The position numbers and the translations under genes are program-made. Positions 24,367 through 39,200 of a stretch of 64,000 nucleotides of DNA are shown in pieces. The DNA comes from Bemisia tabaci (lineage: Eukaryota; Arthropoda; Insecta; Hemiptera; Aleyrodidae). The stretch's first letter is position 1. Each line of letters starts with the position of its first letter. The notes beneath the pieces were generated by a model. That model was not told the DNA's origin. It saw only the letters and a program-made list of their open reading frames with translations, and did no database searches. The stretch lies in NCBI RefSeq assembly GCF_918797505.1, contig NC_092793.1, forward strand, positions 60,593,749 through 60,657,748, read 5' to 3'.

Positions 24367-27300
24367 CTGAAAAACAGAAAAATACATAGAGGCCCGTGTA
24401 CATGAATGGGAGAGGTTCTTTACAATAAATTGACCACCCACCAAAAATCCCAGAATAGTTATGCACAACATATGGAAATCCGTCCACAAAAATTTAGCCA
24501 ACGTTCAACGTTACACTGGGAAAAAAAAAAACACATTGGATCTAGAGTCCAGACTCTTGAAAACATTGACAAGAAAAATTACTCTTGATTCAATCGGAAG
24601 GAATTATTCATAATGATCATTCATAATCATTAATAATCATTATTATAAATAATAATCATTCATTTGCTTAAATCAAAAGGAAATCCGCTCAAATTAAGAG
24701 GCTTGGTCCTTGATTGAAGCAAAAATCCGATTGAATCAAGAGTGTTTTCTTGTCGATGTTTTTAAGAGTCTGGACTCTAGGTGTTTTTTTTCCAGTGTAC
24801 TTGAAAATTTCATTGAATACTTTGAACAGAAGGATTTAAATGTACATGGGAAGGAAATTTTTAGAAAATTGTTCAGACTTATATGTATTCATTGTGCGCT
24901 GAATAAGGATGATTAAATTACCATAGTCGTAGTAAAATTATTGAGAAGTCTGTCCTTCATTACAACACTCGTTCGCATATTACGCCTATGTGGAATTATT
25001 CCATGTTCCTTTGTAATTTATTCCATCGTTTAGGATTGTTCAAGATATGATTAACTGTCGGTTTCATAATAGTACTTAATAAATAAGTAAAAGGGGACAA
25101 ATACGTCTTCTTTTGAAAAAAAAGAAGAGGAAAGTATTTTGAAACATGTTATAGTCAGACTAAATGAATCTAGAGATAATTTAAACTAGTGGCATGCAAA
25201 TTAAAAGAATTAAGGTGTCGTTTTCCGAAGATGCTCATATGCCTTGTAAGGTTTTTCCTCGATGATAATTTTTTCTTTGCAAGTAAATACTTATCCTTCA
25301 TTCACGCCAAATAAAATGTCTTATGAAGTGTGCATTAACGCACAAACCGCAGGGGCCATGTATCGCCCAAGTTAGATCTTGTATAGGACTTATCGTTTTC
25401 AACCAAATCCATTTCTCTAACTATCAGTCTATAATCTCTTATCTATACCAAAAAAAGGAGTACCATCAACATTACAGAGACTCACGCCGAAAACCGCGTT
25501 AACAATAGAAATTTAGGGAATAGAAAATGCGTGTTCAAAGCATATGCATTAGAATTCAAAGCATCGATCAAGACCATAAGCGTTCAGTTAAAATATCTGC
25601 CAAGTACGGTTTCAATAAACTTTACTACTCAACTTTTTTCCTAAATAATGTGCCCTCTCCTAAATGGAATTCGCAACTCTCAGTTCCCACAAGACTTACT
25701 CACAGACTTGAAATTTTAAGATGGTCACTATTTGATTTTGTCCAAATGCATGCTGGGATTCATAAAAAGCTTCCCAGCTGGAGAAGCCCACCTCCTGAAT
25801 TAATCAGCAAAATTCTCCTTGCACAGTCATAAGGCCGAATTCATGAGCGCGGTTACCATGTTCTGTGCGAAAGGGCTGCAAAGTGTCATCGGTGGCCTCG
25901 GTCGAGCTAGGCCGCACAGTGGATCCAGTCAATAAGAGAGGTCGGACATGAAATTTTTTACTAAAACTGCAAAATGTGATGCTTATTTTGTCACATTTTA
26001 AATTTTAAAGAGTACCTCTAGAAGAAAAGTTCACGAGGAAACCAATGAACCTCAAAGTTTTGTACAAACGGAGTTATAAGCTTTTAAAGCTTCCAAATGT
26101 TGTCCAACCTCTCCTATTGACTCTATCCACTGTGGATCGTCACAGTTACCCTACTCATGTTTTCATGTGACCTCCATCACGTGTTTGTTTTGGAGGAATG
26201 AAAAAAAAATTGATTTTCAGCGTTACGCATTCATAATTAACCCTGAAACCCTTATGATATCTGAGCTTGAATACATATTTCCTAGACATGACCTATATCC
26301 TCTGCAATATAGAATGTCCCAGGATTAAATACGAATATTGAAGGAGTCGATTCTGTGGGTCAAAAAAGACGTTTCTGTGGAATAAATGTTTTTCCAAAAG
26401 CGCTTTCCCTGGGCGCTACGACTCCCCAAAATTGAAGGGAAAAAATCGTCTTTTTAATACTGCGGCAATGTTTATCAACCAATATTAATGAAAATGGGAA
26501 ACTGGGAGTAATTTTTAGCGTTCTTTTCATTTTTGACCTCCAAAAAGGTAAAACTCATTTTGATGGGGGTTTAGGGGAGGCACCGAACCTAAAAGTGGCC
26601 AAAATCAATGTTCCTATAGCGACAAAAATTGATTTTTGACGGCACCACAAGATTTAGCGTTGAAAAACATTGAGTCTTCTGCGTTTTTTCGCTATAACTC
26701 GTCTTTTTTGAGATAATGGGGAATAATAAGAGCTGATAATAGGGGGATAATGGGGCCCCCACGGAAAGCGTTTTTCGAAAAAAAAGTTATACCACAAAAA
26801 CGTCTTCTTTTGGCTCACAGAATCGACTCCTCCAATATTCGTACTTAATCCTGGGACACCCTGTATAATTCCCCCTATGAGTTGGATTGCTAAAGGGATG
26901 GGGTATATCTTACTTGCTGCTGTTGGCCGAGGAGTGGGTGGCAGAGTGGCCGCAGGGACAGCGGCCCATGTTTTTGCCGAGGCCGGAATCCCTTCCGCTG
27001 GAGTGGAGGGAGGCCAAGGAGGCTTCGAGCATGGCCGTGCTTGGCGAGCGGGTGAGCGAGCTCTTGCGGCGTCGCGATTGGTGCCGCGCGCAGGTCGGCT
27101 CGTGCCTGCAATTCAAAGCGCCCAAGCAAAGCTTTAACCCCTATGCACATCTAAAAGTATCTCTACTTCCCCATGGAGACACTCTGTCTAGGGCGAAAAA
27201 AAAGTGATTTCCTCCAGAAAATGCCTCACAAATTACGGCGGGCGCGTCAAAAAGGTCTGAAACCACTTTTAACTTCATAGTCTGCGTTAGAAATTTTTGT

Positions 27301-30185
27301 ATTATATACTCGTAGTTTCTCGCTTCAAAACATATACTACCGCAAAGACATAATTTGGTAAAAAGAAGTAAAAACGGCTTCAAAATTCCGAGTGGAACTA
27401 TAGAGGTGGTCGTGTGAGATTCGTCATGTGACGCGATTCCTTAATAATTAAAAATATACACAAAAATACTTCTGCTAATAATTAAACTTAACTTGAAAAG
27501 CAGGAAATTGAAGATCTGGGATGAATATCGTTTGTCCTTGAAAAAGAAGGAGAAGAAACTGCGGAAAGTGTCGGTAATAATTTTGAATTTTGCGGGAAGT
27601 TATGAAAACGGGGTGAATCGCCAATGTATTCGTCAATCTATGTAGGTATTTGCACGATCTCGGTTTACGACGTTGCAAACTTTCCGTTTTACAAAATTTT
27701 TTACTTGGGGAACTACTCAACGTAAATTCTTAAAAACTTGCGTGCTTTTTCCAATCCAGAGCAAATTCTGAGGAAATTTCAAGGAATGATGTTGATTTGT
27801 TCTTTTTCCAAAAATTAAAGTAGGAGCGGATATTTTTGAACACCGCAAATGAGATACGTGGTTTGGGAGTTTAACCGTCGATGCACGTTTTGAAGCAGAA
27901 AGCTCAAAGACGAGCAAATTAGTTTGGCAAATTTTGAAGTTAAGAGTGAATTTCAGATACCGTTGACGCGTTTATTGTGATTATACAGTCATGTTTCATG
28001 TAACGTCAGAAAATCACCATGATAACGCCTTACGCCTTGATCCCGCTGGATGGTGATTGGCTACACCGTCACTCTCACAAGAGGCGACTTTTCTTCTTGC
28101 TCTAGCAAAAGTTTACAACAAACCTTTTCAACACTTTTAATCGGGATGAGTCTGGCTCTGGCTATGTTCCAATGTTGTAAAATTATCTTTCATTATTCAT
28201 TACACAATTTGAAATTGAAGAATTCTTAAACCTCACAATTATGTGGTCATACCCTTTGAGTATAATGAAGGGATTTCAAGATCTCTCTCTTTGTTCTGTA
28301 TTCTTTTCAAAAATTAAAAAACAAGAAGAAACTTCGGAACTTCAACATGATATTGGACTGATTTGGGCTAAAGCTATTCATTTAGTGTCAACGTTTGGTT
28401 ACCACTTTCTATCCGTCGAAGTTAAACTGAGTAGCAGAAAAAAAACTGTACGAGTCAAAATTCCTGTGTTGAGAAAATTGACGAGAGCCGCTGCTTTCAA
28501 AATGACCCCTGATGGATTTTTAAAGGGTTTTCAAAGAGTGATATTTTAATGATACAAATTATGAATGATAAATTTCGTTCGAAATCCCAGTAGGTATCCT
28601 ATGGTTGAAAATTATTAATTGATCGAAACATAGACTCAAAAAACATATTATAAAATAGAAAATGAAAAAAATTTAAAAAAGGCCTGAGAAGTTGGAATAA
28701 ATGTTAGAAGGAACATGGAATATGACTAATGGATTTAAAACTAAAATTCTCTTGGGTTAAAAATGTAGAAAAATTAATCGCTCAGCAGGTATTTAGTCAA
28801 GTATTAGACATATAATTTTTACACGAAATATGTACATTTATTTTTACAAATATATATTATACAATAAAGCTAAATGGAGGACATTCCGCTATTTTGAGAA
28901 TCACGGAGCCTCATTTTTCTAAGATAGGATCTCAAATACAATCTCGCAAAAAATCGAAAATCAAATAATACACACAATTTTGTACAAAGTTTTGAAGCTA
29001 ATTTAGTTGCATATTTTGCCCGCGTGGCCTTTAGCGTAGCTAGAAACACCGAGAAGTGGGGGGGGGGGGGGGCATTTAACCTTTACGTGGGTCAACGGGC
29101 ATTGAACGGCTACAAACGATCGCAAATTTTTCAGAGAAGGGCATTTAACGGGTGCTGAAACTCCGGGGATCCTTTCGTTATGCTCATGCGAATGACCTTA
29201 TCAATAGTGTACGTTATCAATTTGTCGGTACGTATTTAATTTAGTCCGTCTCTAACCATTATTCCAACTTCTTTTTGACCTTAAATGAAAGAGTATTCCA
29301 AGCAATTTGTCCATAGAATACTACTGGATAAAGACGATAGATAAAAAATAGCTTCTTCTTTTCTCCTTTCTTGAGTTATTTTTAATACTCTAAAACTCGA
29401 GACTTCTAAATCAAACAGTTTAAAATATACAATGATTCACGTCTGAACTAATGAAACAATTTTTTTCTTACACATTGTGTTAATGTAGGGCTTCAAATAT
29501 GGTATTATCTATTCATTTTAAAATTTGAAAGACTAAAACTATACATTGATTCGCGGTAAATACATTAATAGCACAAAAATAAGGTGATTATGGTAGAAGA
29601 TGATTGAATCTGAAGCAGCCCATTCAGCTAGCAAAAAAAATAATAGCCAAAACCAAGGAAAATTTCGATTGAGTAGAGCTTACCGATGATGCTGTCTATG
29701 GCGATGCCTGTGACACTCGGATGCCATTTCGGTGTAGCTGTCCGTGGAGTCTTCCATAAAAGAAGAAGGATGCGGATGGAACATGGAACGTGGCTTGCAG
29801 TTCATGATGTGACCCTGTTTCGGACTGAGCCCAAATGCTATTTCAGCCATTGAGTTAGATGCAAACGTACTAGATTTCACATTCTTATCTCTGAAATAAC
29901 CGGGAAAAAAACATGAATTGATTCAAACACTGAGTTATTACATCAAATAATGGCGAAGATGTCTTTCTTACTTTTATTTAATAAGACTAATGACGTTTTC
30001 TCCATTCTTGTGTGTAACCAGAATGTGTCTTCTTCCTTTTCTTAGTGAGTTATTGCGTTGCACCCCTGCAACTTTAAATGTAAGTGTATGCATCACTAAT
30101 TGATGAATTTAGGTTGAGAAAAAAGTATATTATGCACTAACGCCGGCGGAGGATGACATCATTTTCGTAATTTTCTATTGAAGGG

Positions 30186-30236
<51 letters not shown>

Positions 30237-33200
30237 CGAAAGTTTTGATGGTCGACGGTAGACCTACCGGCTCTAAAACCAGCCTGTTCTTCGGCTTCCT
30301 GGCCGCTCCAAACCTCTTCGACCTTTGCCTTGAGAATTTTACCGTAGACCTTGCTCAAGGTTCCTGTGACCGATATACCTCTGTAGTTGTCGCAATCTTG
30401 CTTACTACCTTTCTTATGACTGGGAGTAATCCAAGATTCCTTCCAATCCTTTGGTATTTCGGAACCATGCAAACAGTCTTGCATAAGTTTCCTCAGATGT
30501 TCAAATAGTTTACCGGTACCACATTACGGGGACGTCCCGTAAAGGGTTGGCGGCAGGGCGTTGACAAAGAGATGTTGCGGTGTCAGTTGCCCGATAACCT
30601 CTGGGAAGACAGGCATATGTGGCGCTTGGGTGTCGTAGAACGCCAGAGTGCGTTATAAAGCGACTTTATATATATATAAGTTTTGATTTTGGATAGATCT
30701 TTTGATAGATATCTTAAGAGACTTTTATGATGGTGTGCAAGGTTTAAACCTTAAAATGAAATTCTGTTCTTAGCACTTAGCAGAACTCATCCCGCCGTAG
30801 AGTTTGAATGAATCTGTGCCGATGAGACACGCATTTTGCCTGCACCGTGCTTGCAGGCGCTTTAGCTGGCGACATGGCGTCACTCTCGCCGATCCTCTCC
30901 CTCGTAAAACCCTGTAAAGCAAGCTCACAATCAGTGGGCCGCTTATTGAAATTTATAGACAAATAAGACATATGGTATAAAAGAGCGATCCTATTGGTTG
31001 AAATGGGTGGCTCTTATGGACTAACGGGTAAATGCTGGACTAACTATCGGGTCTCTAGTGGGTTGCCGTTAGTTAGTCTATTACCTACGTCCTTTGTCCA
31101 TTGCAGCCACCCGCTTCCACCAATAGAATCCCTCCATATCCTTTTTGTCTTCTTTGTCTATTGCTTTGTCTATCAATTTCAATAATCAGCCCGCAGACCC
31201 CTCGCCCTTCTGTGCAGCTTAAGTAATACTTGGATGGCCCATTATAGTGTAGCATTATCATTTTGAAAGGACGCTATGAATTTGTGAGGATGGAAATTGG
31301 ATCAGGATAATGAATAAGTAGTGACTTTTCGGATTACGTACTTTCGGTGGATGCATCCAACGCAGACTGCGGCTGTGAGTGCTCCGACAAAAACTATGCA
31401 TCCTAAGATGATTGTCATGATCTCCAGCCCGGTGAGGATTGGCCTCTGAGGTTTTGGTATCGATTCAGCCGTCGAAACTATTGGAGAGACGGTGGCTATT
31501 TCCATTATGTTGTATGGATCTAATGCCAATCGCACTTCTTTCTCCTTCGTCATTAGGGCACTAAAAAAATCCAAAAGTTTCATTTTAGTATTTATTTTTC
31601 ATATTTAAAAATGTACATATACGCGCAAAAATAGTCATTATCCCATTAGACGCAATTTCATGGCCATAGTGATAATTGGACTACATTTTGCAATTTGGAA
31701 CTATAAATTTCTAGCCCGGTTTAAAAACAACGTATATGCCATTAATTTCCATATGCACATAAGTGTTCTTCCAGAAGAGCCACAATTTATAGTTGCAAAT
31801 TGCAAAATGCAGTCCAATTGGCTCACCTTTACAAATGCTTCAAGGGATGTCAATGAATCTTCAAATGAAACTTAGGAGGTCAAAATTCCTTCGGTTTATT
31901 TTACTACGTCCCTAGAGAAATACAAATGGATTATCGTTTCTATTTTAGGATCAAAACAAAAAATAGTGCGGAAACAAGGATAAAAATACATACAATTATG
32001 CAGGATGTCTCATGTACATTTGTTTTTTACTTTCGTCCTACTATTACCGTTTAGGGCTGCCTTTGTGTGTCTTTATTTCTACTGCTCCTATTTAATTGTT
32101 ATTACATTTCAAATGAAGGAGAGGATTTGAAATTACTTACTTGCTGAGAAGGTCGTTATCAACGATTGTATTCATGAGCGGATCGACAGCATACAGATAC
32201 AAATCCGTGCTATAAAGTACGAGAAAGCATAAAATTACAGTCAATAAGAGTGAAGTTTATCTGAGCATTTCTTTGGGAGAAAAATTTCAAAAAATCTTGC
32301 CAAAAAAATTCTGTGAATTAGGCATTTTTAAAATTCGTCTTATTTACACACATTTGTACACACTGAAGAAGTTTAACTACACTGTCTTAAAATCATAGTG
32401 CCTCTCATCACAAGACAGATGCTCGTATCTGGATGTAATAATGGAAAAAGAAGAAAAATCATGAGATTACGACAAAAAAAAAAAAAAAAAACAAATCTGC
32501 GAGAATAATTATTTAAAGCGTTAGCTCATAAGAAAGTTGAAAAAAAATCTGATGAATTTGCGAGATGTACTTCTGAAAGTACGATTTGAGGGTTACGTTT
32601 AGAAGAAAGTGGAAAAAATTTGACACGATACTTACGCAATTGGATCTTCAGGATGGGTGTCTAAACGAGGCTCCAGTTTTCTGACACGAACATCGTAATT
32701 TGTAATGTTTGAGAGGGCTCTAGAATAAAAATATCATAAAAATTAATCTCTCATAGCAGAATCAAACTTTGTAACCATTTTGGCCACATACATGAATTAT
32801 AATTTTTATTTGAAAACAATAATTCTAATTCGTGAAACTTTTTCCTGCTTGAATCAATAAGCTTTATTCTAATTTTAAGTGATTAGCTTTGAATTATATA
32901 TTTTTTTCGGACATTGTGAATTGGTTTTCCATAAAAAGCGACATAGACTACCTAATTTTATTCATACTCTACTTCGAATGAATAAAATTAGCTTCGAAGC
33001 TCCAGTAAAGTGTTGTTCATGTTTTCAAACATTACAGTGTTTGCTCCAAGTGAATGCACAATATTAAAGTAGTATTCTCATTCATACAAATACTTACATT
33101 GTAATATTTTCCATTCGCTCTTCAATTTCCATAGGCCTGGCTTCAATAACCATTGCTAATTTCTTCTGTTCATCAAGAACAAATACCTAAAAAAAGGAAC

Positions 33201-36200
33201 ACAAAAATAATTTGAAATTTTGTTAGAACATTTATAAATACAAAAGTAACTCATTCGGGCCCGATAAAAATATAATGTTTTCAACTTGCGCCATTTGTTA
33301 AACCAATATTGCAGCAGTATTGAGTAATATTGTAGCTACAAGCCCGCATTTAAAGTGCAATAGCGCAAGTCTTATTATTGCAATGTTTGTTGATGTCATA
33401 AAGGGGCGAGGTCAGGGTGTACTCATTGTCATTTTTTCTGCATAAACAAGGAAAATATTCTCTGATGAATGTAAATTTTGGCATGGTAATACTCACAAAA
33501 ACATTGGCGATGGCAGATCGGCCATCTTCTGCTCCGTTCCTGTCAACAGCTTTGACATCAAACCCGAAAACTCTACCAGCATCCCGCACGAAACTAGCCA
33601 CAGACCGTATCTGACCCGTGATTGGATCCACCGCAAATTTTTTAGCCTCTTCTTGACCTAAAATCTGATAGCGGACCTCACCGTTTGCGCCTTGGTCTAA
33701 ATCCTTTGCCTGAAATGTTTAACATTGATCATTAATACAGAACGAAAACACATACTATTATTGCAAAACATAGCCATATTCAACGATTTATACTACTTTT
33801 CCTGATGAATATGTGTATACCAAAGAGTGCTTCATCTCTATAAAATATTAGAATAGCCTTACATTCTGCATAAATTCACGCAATTCTTTCTGAAATCTTG
33901 GGTACATTACGAGAGGGTTCTTTATAAAACCATATCTAAGTCACGGCTTCCGAACACTATATATCAAGGTTTTTTTTTTTCTCAATAATTATATGTAGGT
34001 CACGAATTTTTCACCTGTCCTTGAACGAAACACCACCTTCTTTTTTTGAATTATAATTCAAGCAAAAATAAATTCACGAATCGCACACATCTTAATGCTT
34101 ACATCGCCTGAATATGACAAGTAGCGCTGAAATATTAATGTTGTTAAGCAACTCTCCAACGCCTACATTTCGAGGTAAACTTAACAGACTGTCAAAAATA
34201 TTCAAGGATTTACCTGAAGTCGGACGATCGGATATCCGTAGCTTGCCGTTGTCGGTATTGCCGCCACCAAGGGACGTCCGTTCCCAATGAAACGGGGTGA
34301 GTTATCGTTGACGTCAATTATCTTCACGATTACTTTAACTTCGTTTGGGGCTAAATAGGAAAGAAGAACCAACTTGAATACGTTTGAATAACTTGCAAAG
34401 AAACTTTCATTAAAAGGTATACTGAACGACGTTCTTTGACAGCTATTTGGGTGGAACTATAGCCTGTCTCCTCCGCTGCCCCCTTCTGCTCCGGAAATAC
34501 ACTTGGCCCCTCCCAAAAATGTGAATGACTTTGTGAGTCTTGAAAACATTTGTGTGTTGTGCTGTCTCTAAATTTTTAAAAGGCAATCCTTCTTGCTTTT
34601 TATCAATAACTCAATTTGTGCTTTCCGTCACGAAGGAACGTAACTACATTTGGACTACATTTTGCAATTTAGAACTGTGAATTTTGGCTCTTCTGGAGAA
34701 ACACTCATGTGCATCGGGAAACTAATGGCACATACGTTGTTTTAAAACCGGGCTAGAATTTATAGCTCCAAATTACAAAATGCAGTCCGTTTCAATGTTA
34801 CATAATATCCCCTCACAAACTGCATTTTTACCGGAAGAATCTTGTGCGTTGCTGACTGATAATTTCACCGATTTTTCTTCTGCTGATCTCGTGCAAGAAT
34901 CAGGAAAATGCTGGAAAAACATTATAGAGACACTTTCTCGTGGAAAAATTGAACTGTTTGAGTCAATAATTAATAATAAATAATTTAAGTTCAACCTTGG
35001 AAAGGAGCTACGTCTTTCGTCCGGGAAAAGATTAATTGTGAGGGGTTTTTTGGACTAATATGGACTGTAATTTTAAGGAATTTGCTGAAAATTCACTGGA
35101 ATTTGCAAAAAATCCACACGACCATTTTCATATAAAAAAATTAAATCGCTCAATGTGTCAGTTGAGCTGGTCACAGACTCGTGTCTTGATGCTTGATTCT
35201 TGCAGATTATTTTTAGCTAATCTACAGGTATTAAGCATCGAAACACGATTCTGTGACCGGCGCAACTGACCGACAGAATCTGGTAAGAACTGATCTGGCT
35301 TGGTTCCTTTCTGCTGTAGGCAATCCAATTTTTCTCGAGAAATCCCGCTTAAAAACGTACCAATATCTGCGAGGAGCATCAGGCTGAATGGGGTAGATCA
35401 TGTGGAGTGTCTTGCCCCGTTTGGTGATCCTGTCGACCCTGACTCTGACGACGAGCTCGGCGGTCTTCTCTCTGTCTGGACTGTTGATCAGGTACAAACT
35501 CCCGTTTCGCGGATCCACGTGGAAGAACCCACTGCTCTCCTCTTGGACGATGCTGAATCGCAAGCCTCCGGCTCCCACCAGTTTGTCCCTGTGCTCGGCG
35601 GATACGTTCAGGGCCAGGATCTCCAACGGCACGGCGCAGTTCTCTTCCACCTGAGTTTTAATGAAACAGTACGAATTGACATGGCGCTCTGGGTAATTAT
35701 CTAATAACTTTTGAGTTTTATTTTAACATTTTCTCTGAAAAATTGCAGTTGAAATTAAAAAATAAAGTAGAGGAAAAACATCACCGCTTTTTTATTTCGT
35801 ACACGTTGCCATAATACATCAATTGGACTATATTTTGCAATTAGGAACTACCATATCTGGCTCAATTAAGAAACGCCGCGAGTGCTATTAGTTTCCCTAT
35901 GCTCTTTACAGATAAGCCAGAAATGGCAGTTTCTAATTGCAAAATACAGTCCAATTTATTAAAGTCTTTGACTGATTACTGTAGTAGCCACCTATTTATT
36001 GGGAATAATTTGCACTTGTACTGAAGAAATTAGAAAAAAAATGTAACTAACGGGCCGGAAAAATGAACAAATTAGGTGTAGGCGCAAAAATGTGGACACA
36101 GCGTCATGAAACCCGTTTGAAGAATGAAAAACCTGATAAGCGCCAACACATTTTGCTAAGATTGAACATAGTGTTCCTTCGAGTAAAATGGACCTAAACG

Positions 36201-39200
36201 CCAATACTATATTGACTTTTTATGAGGGGTTTTCTCTGACTCTCGGTCTTATTTTCAAATCAAAAATTGGTATTCTTAGGTCACTAGATTCCCATTGAAT
36301 GAAAAACCAGTTCTATTATCTCACCAACACCTCATGGCGCTTATCACATTTTGACTTTCCCCTCTTATTTTGTGGTGTGCATACAAACCTCGAGCTCATA
36401 ATAGCGATGCGCGAACATAGGTCCCTGGTCGTCGGGAAGAGGCTCAGGGACGTCGATGACGTTGACGACCAACAAGGCGGTGGCGCTGAGACTGGGTTTC
36501 CCGAGGTCGGAGGCGACGACGGTGACGTTGTGGGTGCGGGCGGCCTCGAAGTCGAGCGGGGCGGTCGTGGAGATGACGCCCTCCTTGGAGTCGATGCTGA
36601 AGAGGTCCTTGCCGACCCGCCCGCGACTCCGGGCGATGTCGAAGAGGATCAGGCCGTTCCCGTTGCCGGCGAAGTCCGAGTCGTTGGCGAAGACGCGGGC
36701 GATCGGCACGCCGGGCGTCGAGTTCTCCACTATCGAGGCGTAGTACACCGGCACCGTCGCCAGCCCCTCCAACTTCTCGTCCAACTTCGGCAGTGCCTCG
36801 ATGTCCACCAGCTCTGATGCTGGGATCTTCAACAGTCTTCCCGAAAAGAAAATTACACATATATATTAGATGAGTCCAACTTTACAGATAAATATTGATA
36901 ATTACTTTTGTTTTTTTTTACTGGAAATAAAATCTGCTATATTGCGCCTAGATTACGAAAATGGACACGGAGCCCCCCCTCCCTTATAGTCCGAGAGCCA
37001 GACGACTTTGAGTGACAAACTCGGGATACATGTTTTGACCCCCTAAATCGATAGCCTTGCATGCACTGAAACGGAAAATTTTTGTCTGCCGCCCTCTAGC
37101 CTGTGCCATCACCCTCATCTAGGCCCTCAAAGTGGTCCAAAAAACACCATCTGGTGACAAACTCCTGACGCTCGGCAGACAAGTCTATTATTAAAGATCA
37201 TACCCAGGGTGACTAGAAAAACTTTGTCTGCCGCCTTCTAGCCTGTGCCATCACCCTCATCTAGGCCCTCAAAGTGGTCCAAAAAACACCATCTGGTGAC
37301 AAACTCCTGACGCTCGGCAGACAAGTCTATTATTAAAGATCATACCCAGGGTGACTAGAAAAACTTTGTCTGCCGCCTTCTAGCCTGTGCCATCACCCTC
37401 ATCTAGGCCCTCAAAGTGGTCCAAAAAACACCATCTGGTGACAAACTCCTGACGCCTAGTGTGGTTGCAGATGTACTCCTGTGAGCAGCTTGTGTAATAA
37501 AGTTTGAATGATACATCATTCTCTTCGTTTTTTCGTGTAGAATCCGATTTTCGATGTTGTCAAGTCCAAAAATGATGCTGGTGCCCCCAATTCAAGATGG
37601 CGCCCAAAATGGCCGCCCCGGGGGTCAAAATTCCAAAATTTGAGAATATTGTCGAGTTTGGTATCCATTTATATGTAATTTTGGTCGTAGAATTCATATC
37701 TGGTGTCAAAAAATAATTTCAACCCCTTAGGGTCCGTCAAATCCAAGATGGCGGCCAAAATTTCAACTTTAATGATAATTACCCAAGATGCACCTTTCAC
37801 TGTCGAATGACGTGTCTTCATTTATGTTAATTAGGTCAGAAAACCTACAAGGGAGGTCTACAATGCCACTGCACCCTATGGAGGGCCAGGGTTCACCCCC
37901 TCCTACCCCCAATATGGCCGCCGCGGAGGGCATAAATAGTGACATTCTCTCAGAACGTCATAGTAGGTGTCCATTCCTATGTAATTTGAGGCGTAAATTC
38001 CAAATTTCAAGTCATAAATCGCAAATGTGAGACTTGCAATGGCTTATACCCTATATGGGGCCAGGGGAACCCCCTCAACCCCCTCTTCTTTCTAATATGG
38101 CTGCCATGAAATTATGAACTTGATTTATCGACTTTTTTCACCCTGAAATGTCCGCTATTCCAATATTCGCCCACATAGGAACAGTGAAATTCTCTCAAAG
38201 CGGCATAGTAGGTGTCGATTTGTTTTTAATCTGAGGCGTGGATTTCGAATCACAAGTCAAAACATGTAAATATCCCATAGTGACGAAAATACTTATATAT
38301 GGCAACCGCTTTGGCCTACATTTTGGACTAAAAATGCTGCTTGGGTTCATTTTTGTCGAAAGAGCTGGAAATGAATTGGTGATTTTAATGGTAATTGACA
38401 AATTTCACGCGTATTCTTTTTCTATGTACGCAAAGGACTCAGATGGGCGTCTGTTTTTTTCATTTTTAAAAATTCCCACAAAAATATAATTTTTTTGCCG
38501 ACGAAGTATGTATCTGCATTCAGAGTTCCTATGTTATTGTTTATGAACGCACTCAGTTTAATTGCAATTAAAACAACTGGATAATTGAGTGCTTTTTGTA
38601 GCGCAGGGTTTCGTCTCCTAGTAGAAGCGACACCTACAGTTTCCTGCGTTATCTGCAACAAAACGCACGCTCCTGCTAGAAGAAAATCGATTACAAAAAG
38701 AACCATCTATTATCCAGTTATCTAATAATGAAAGAACCAGAAACCAATATGAATCCTCTGTGTACATTTGAAAAAGAACACCGGTGAAATATGTCAATCA
38801 CCATTAAATTATCCGATTCATTTCCAGCTCTTTCGACATAACTGAACCCAACCCAAGATGCATTCTTTATTCCAAGATGAAGGCCAGAGCGATTGCCATG
38901 CTTAAGTGTTTTTGTCACTTTGAGATATTGACGATTTCTGACTTAAAATTCGGAATCTACGCCTCAACTTACATGAGAATCGACACCTCACATGCCGCTT
39001 TGAGAGAATTTCACTGCAACTATGTCCCCCCGGCGGCCGTTTTGAAGAGGGTACGGGGCTGCTCCTGGCCCCGCGTAGGGTGAAATGGCCTCAACTTACA
39101 TGAGAATCGACACCTCACATGCCGCTTTGAGAGAATTTCACTGCAACTATGTCCCCCCGGCGGCCGTTTTGAAGAGGGTACGGGGTTGCTCCTGGCCCCC

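Noticed and set aside
37788..38030. 80-codon ORF found twice, identical (37788-38030 plus and 39592-39834 minus), as a possible gene
   Set aside because: Identity is explained by the palindrome arms; the peptide is low-complexity with no family resemblance.
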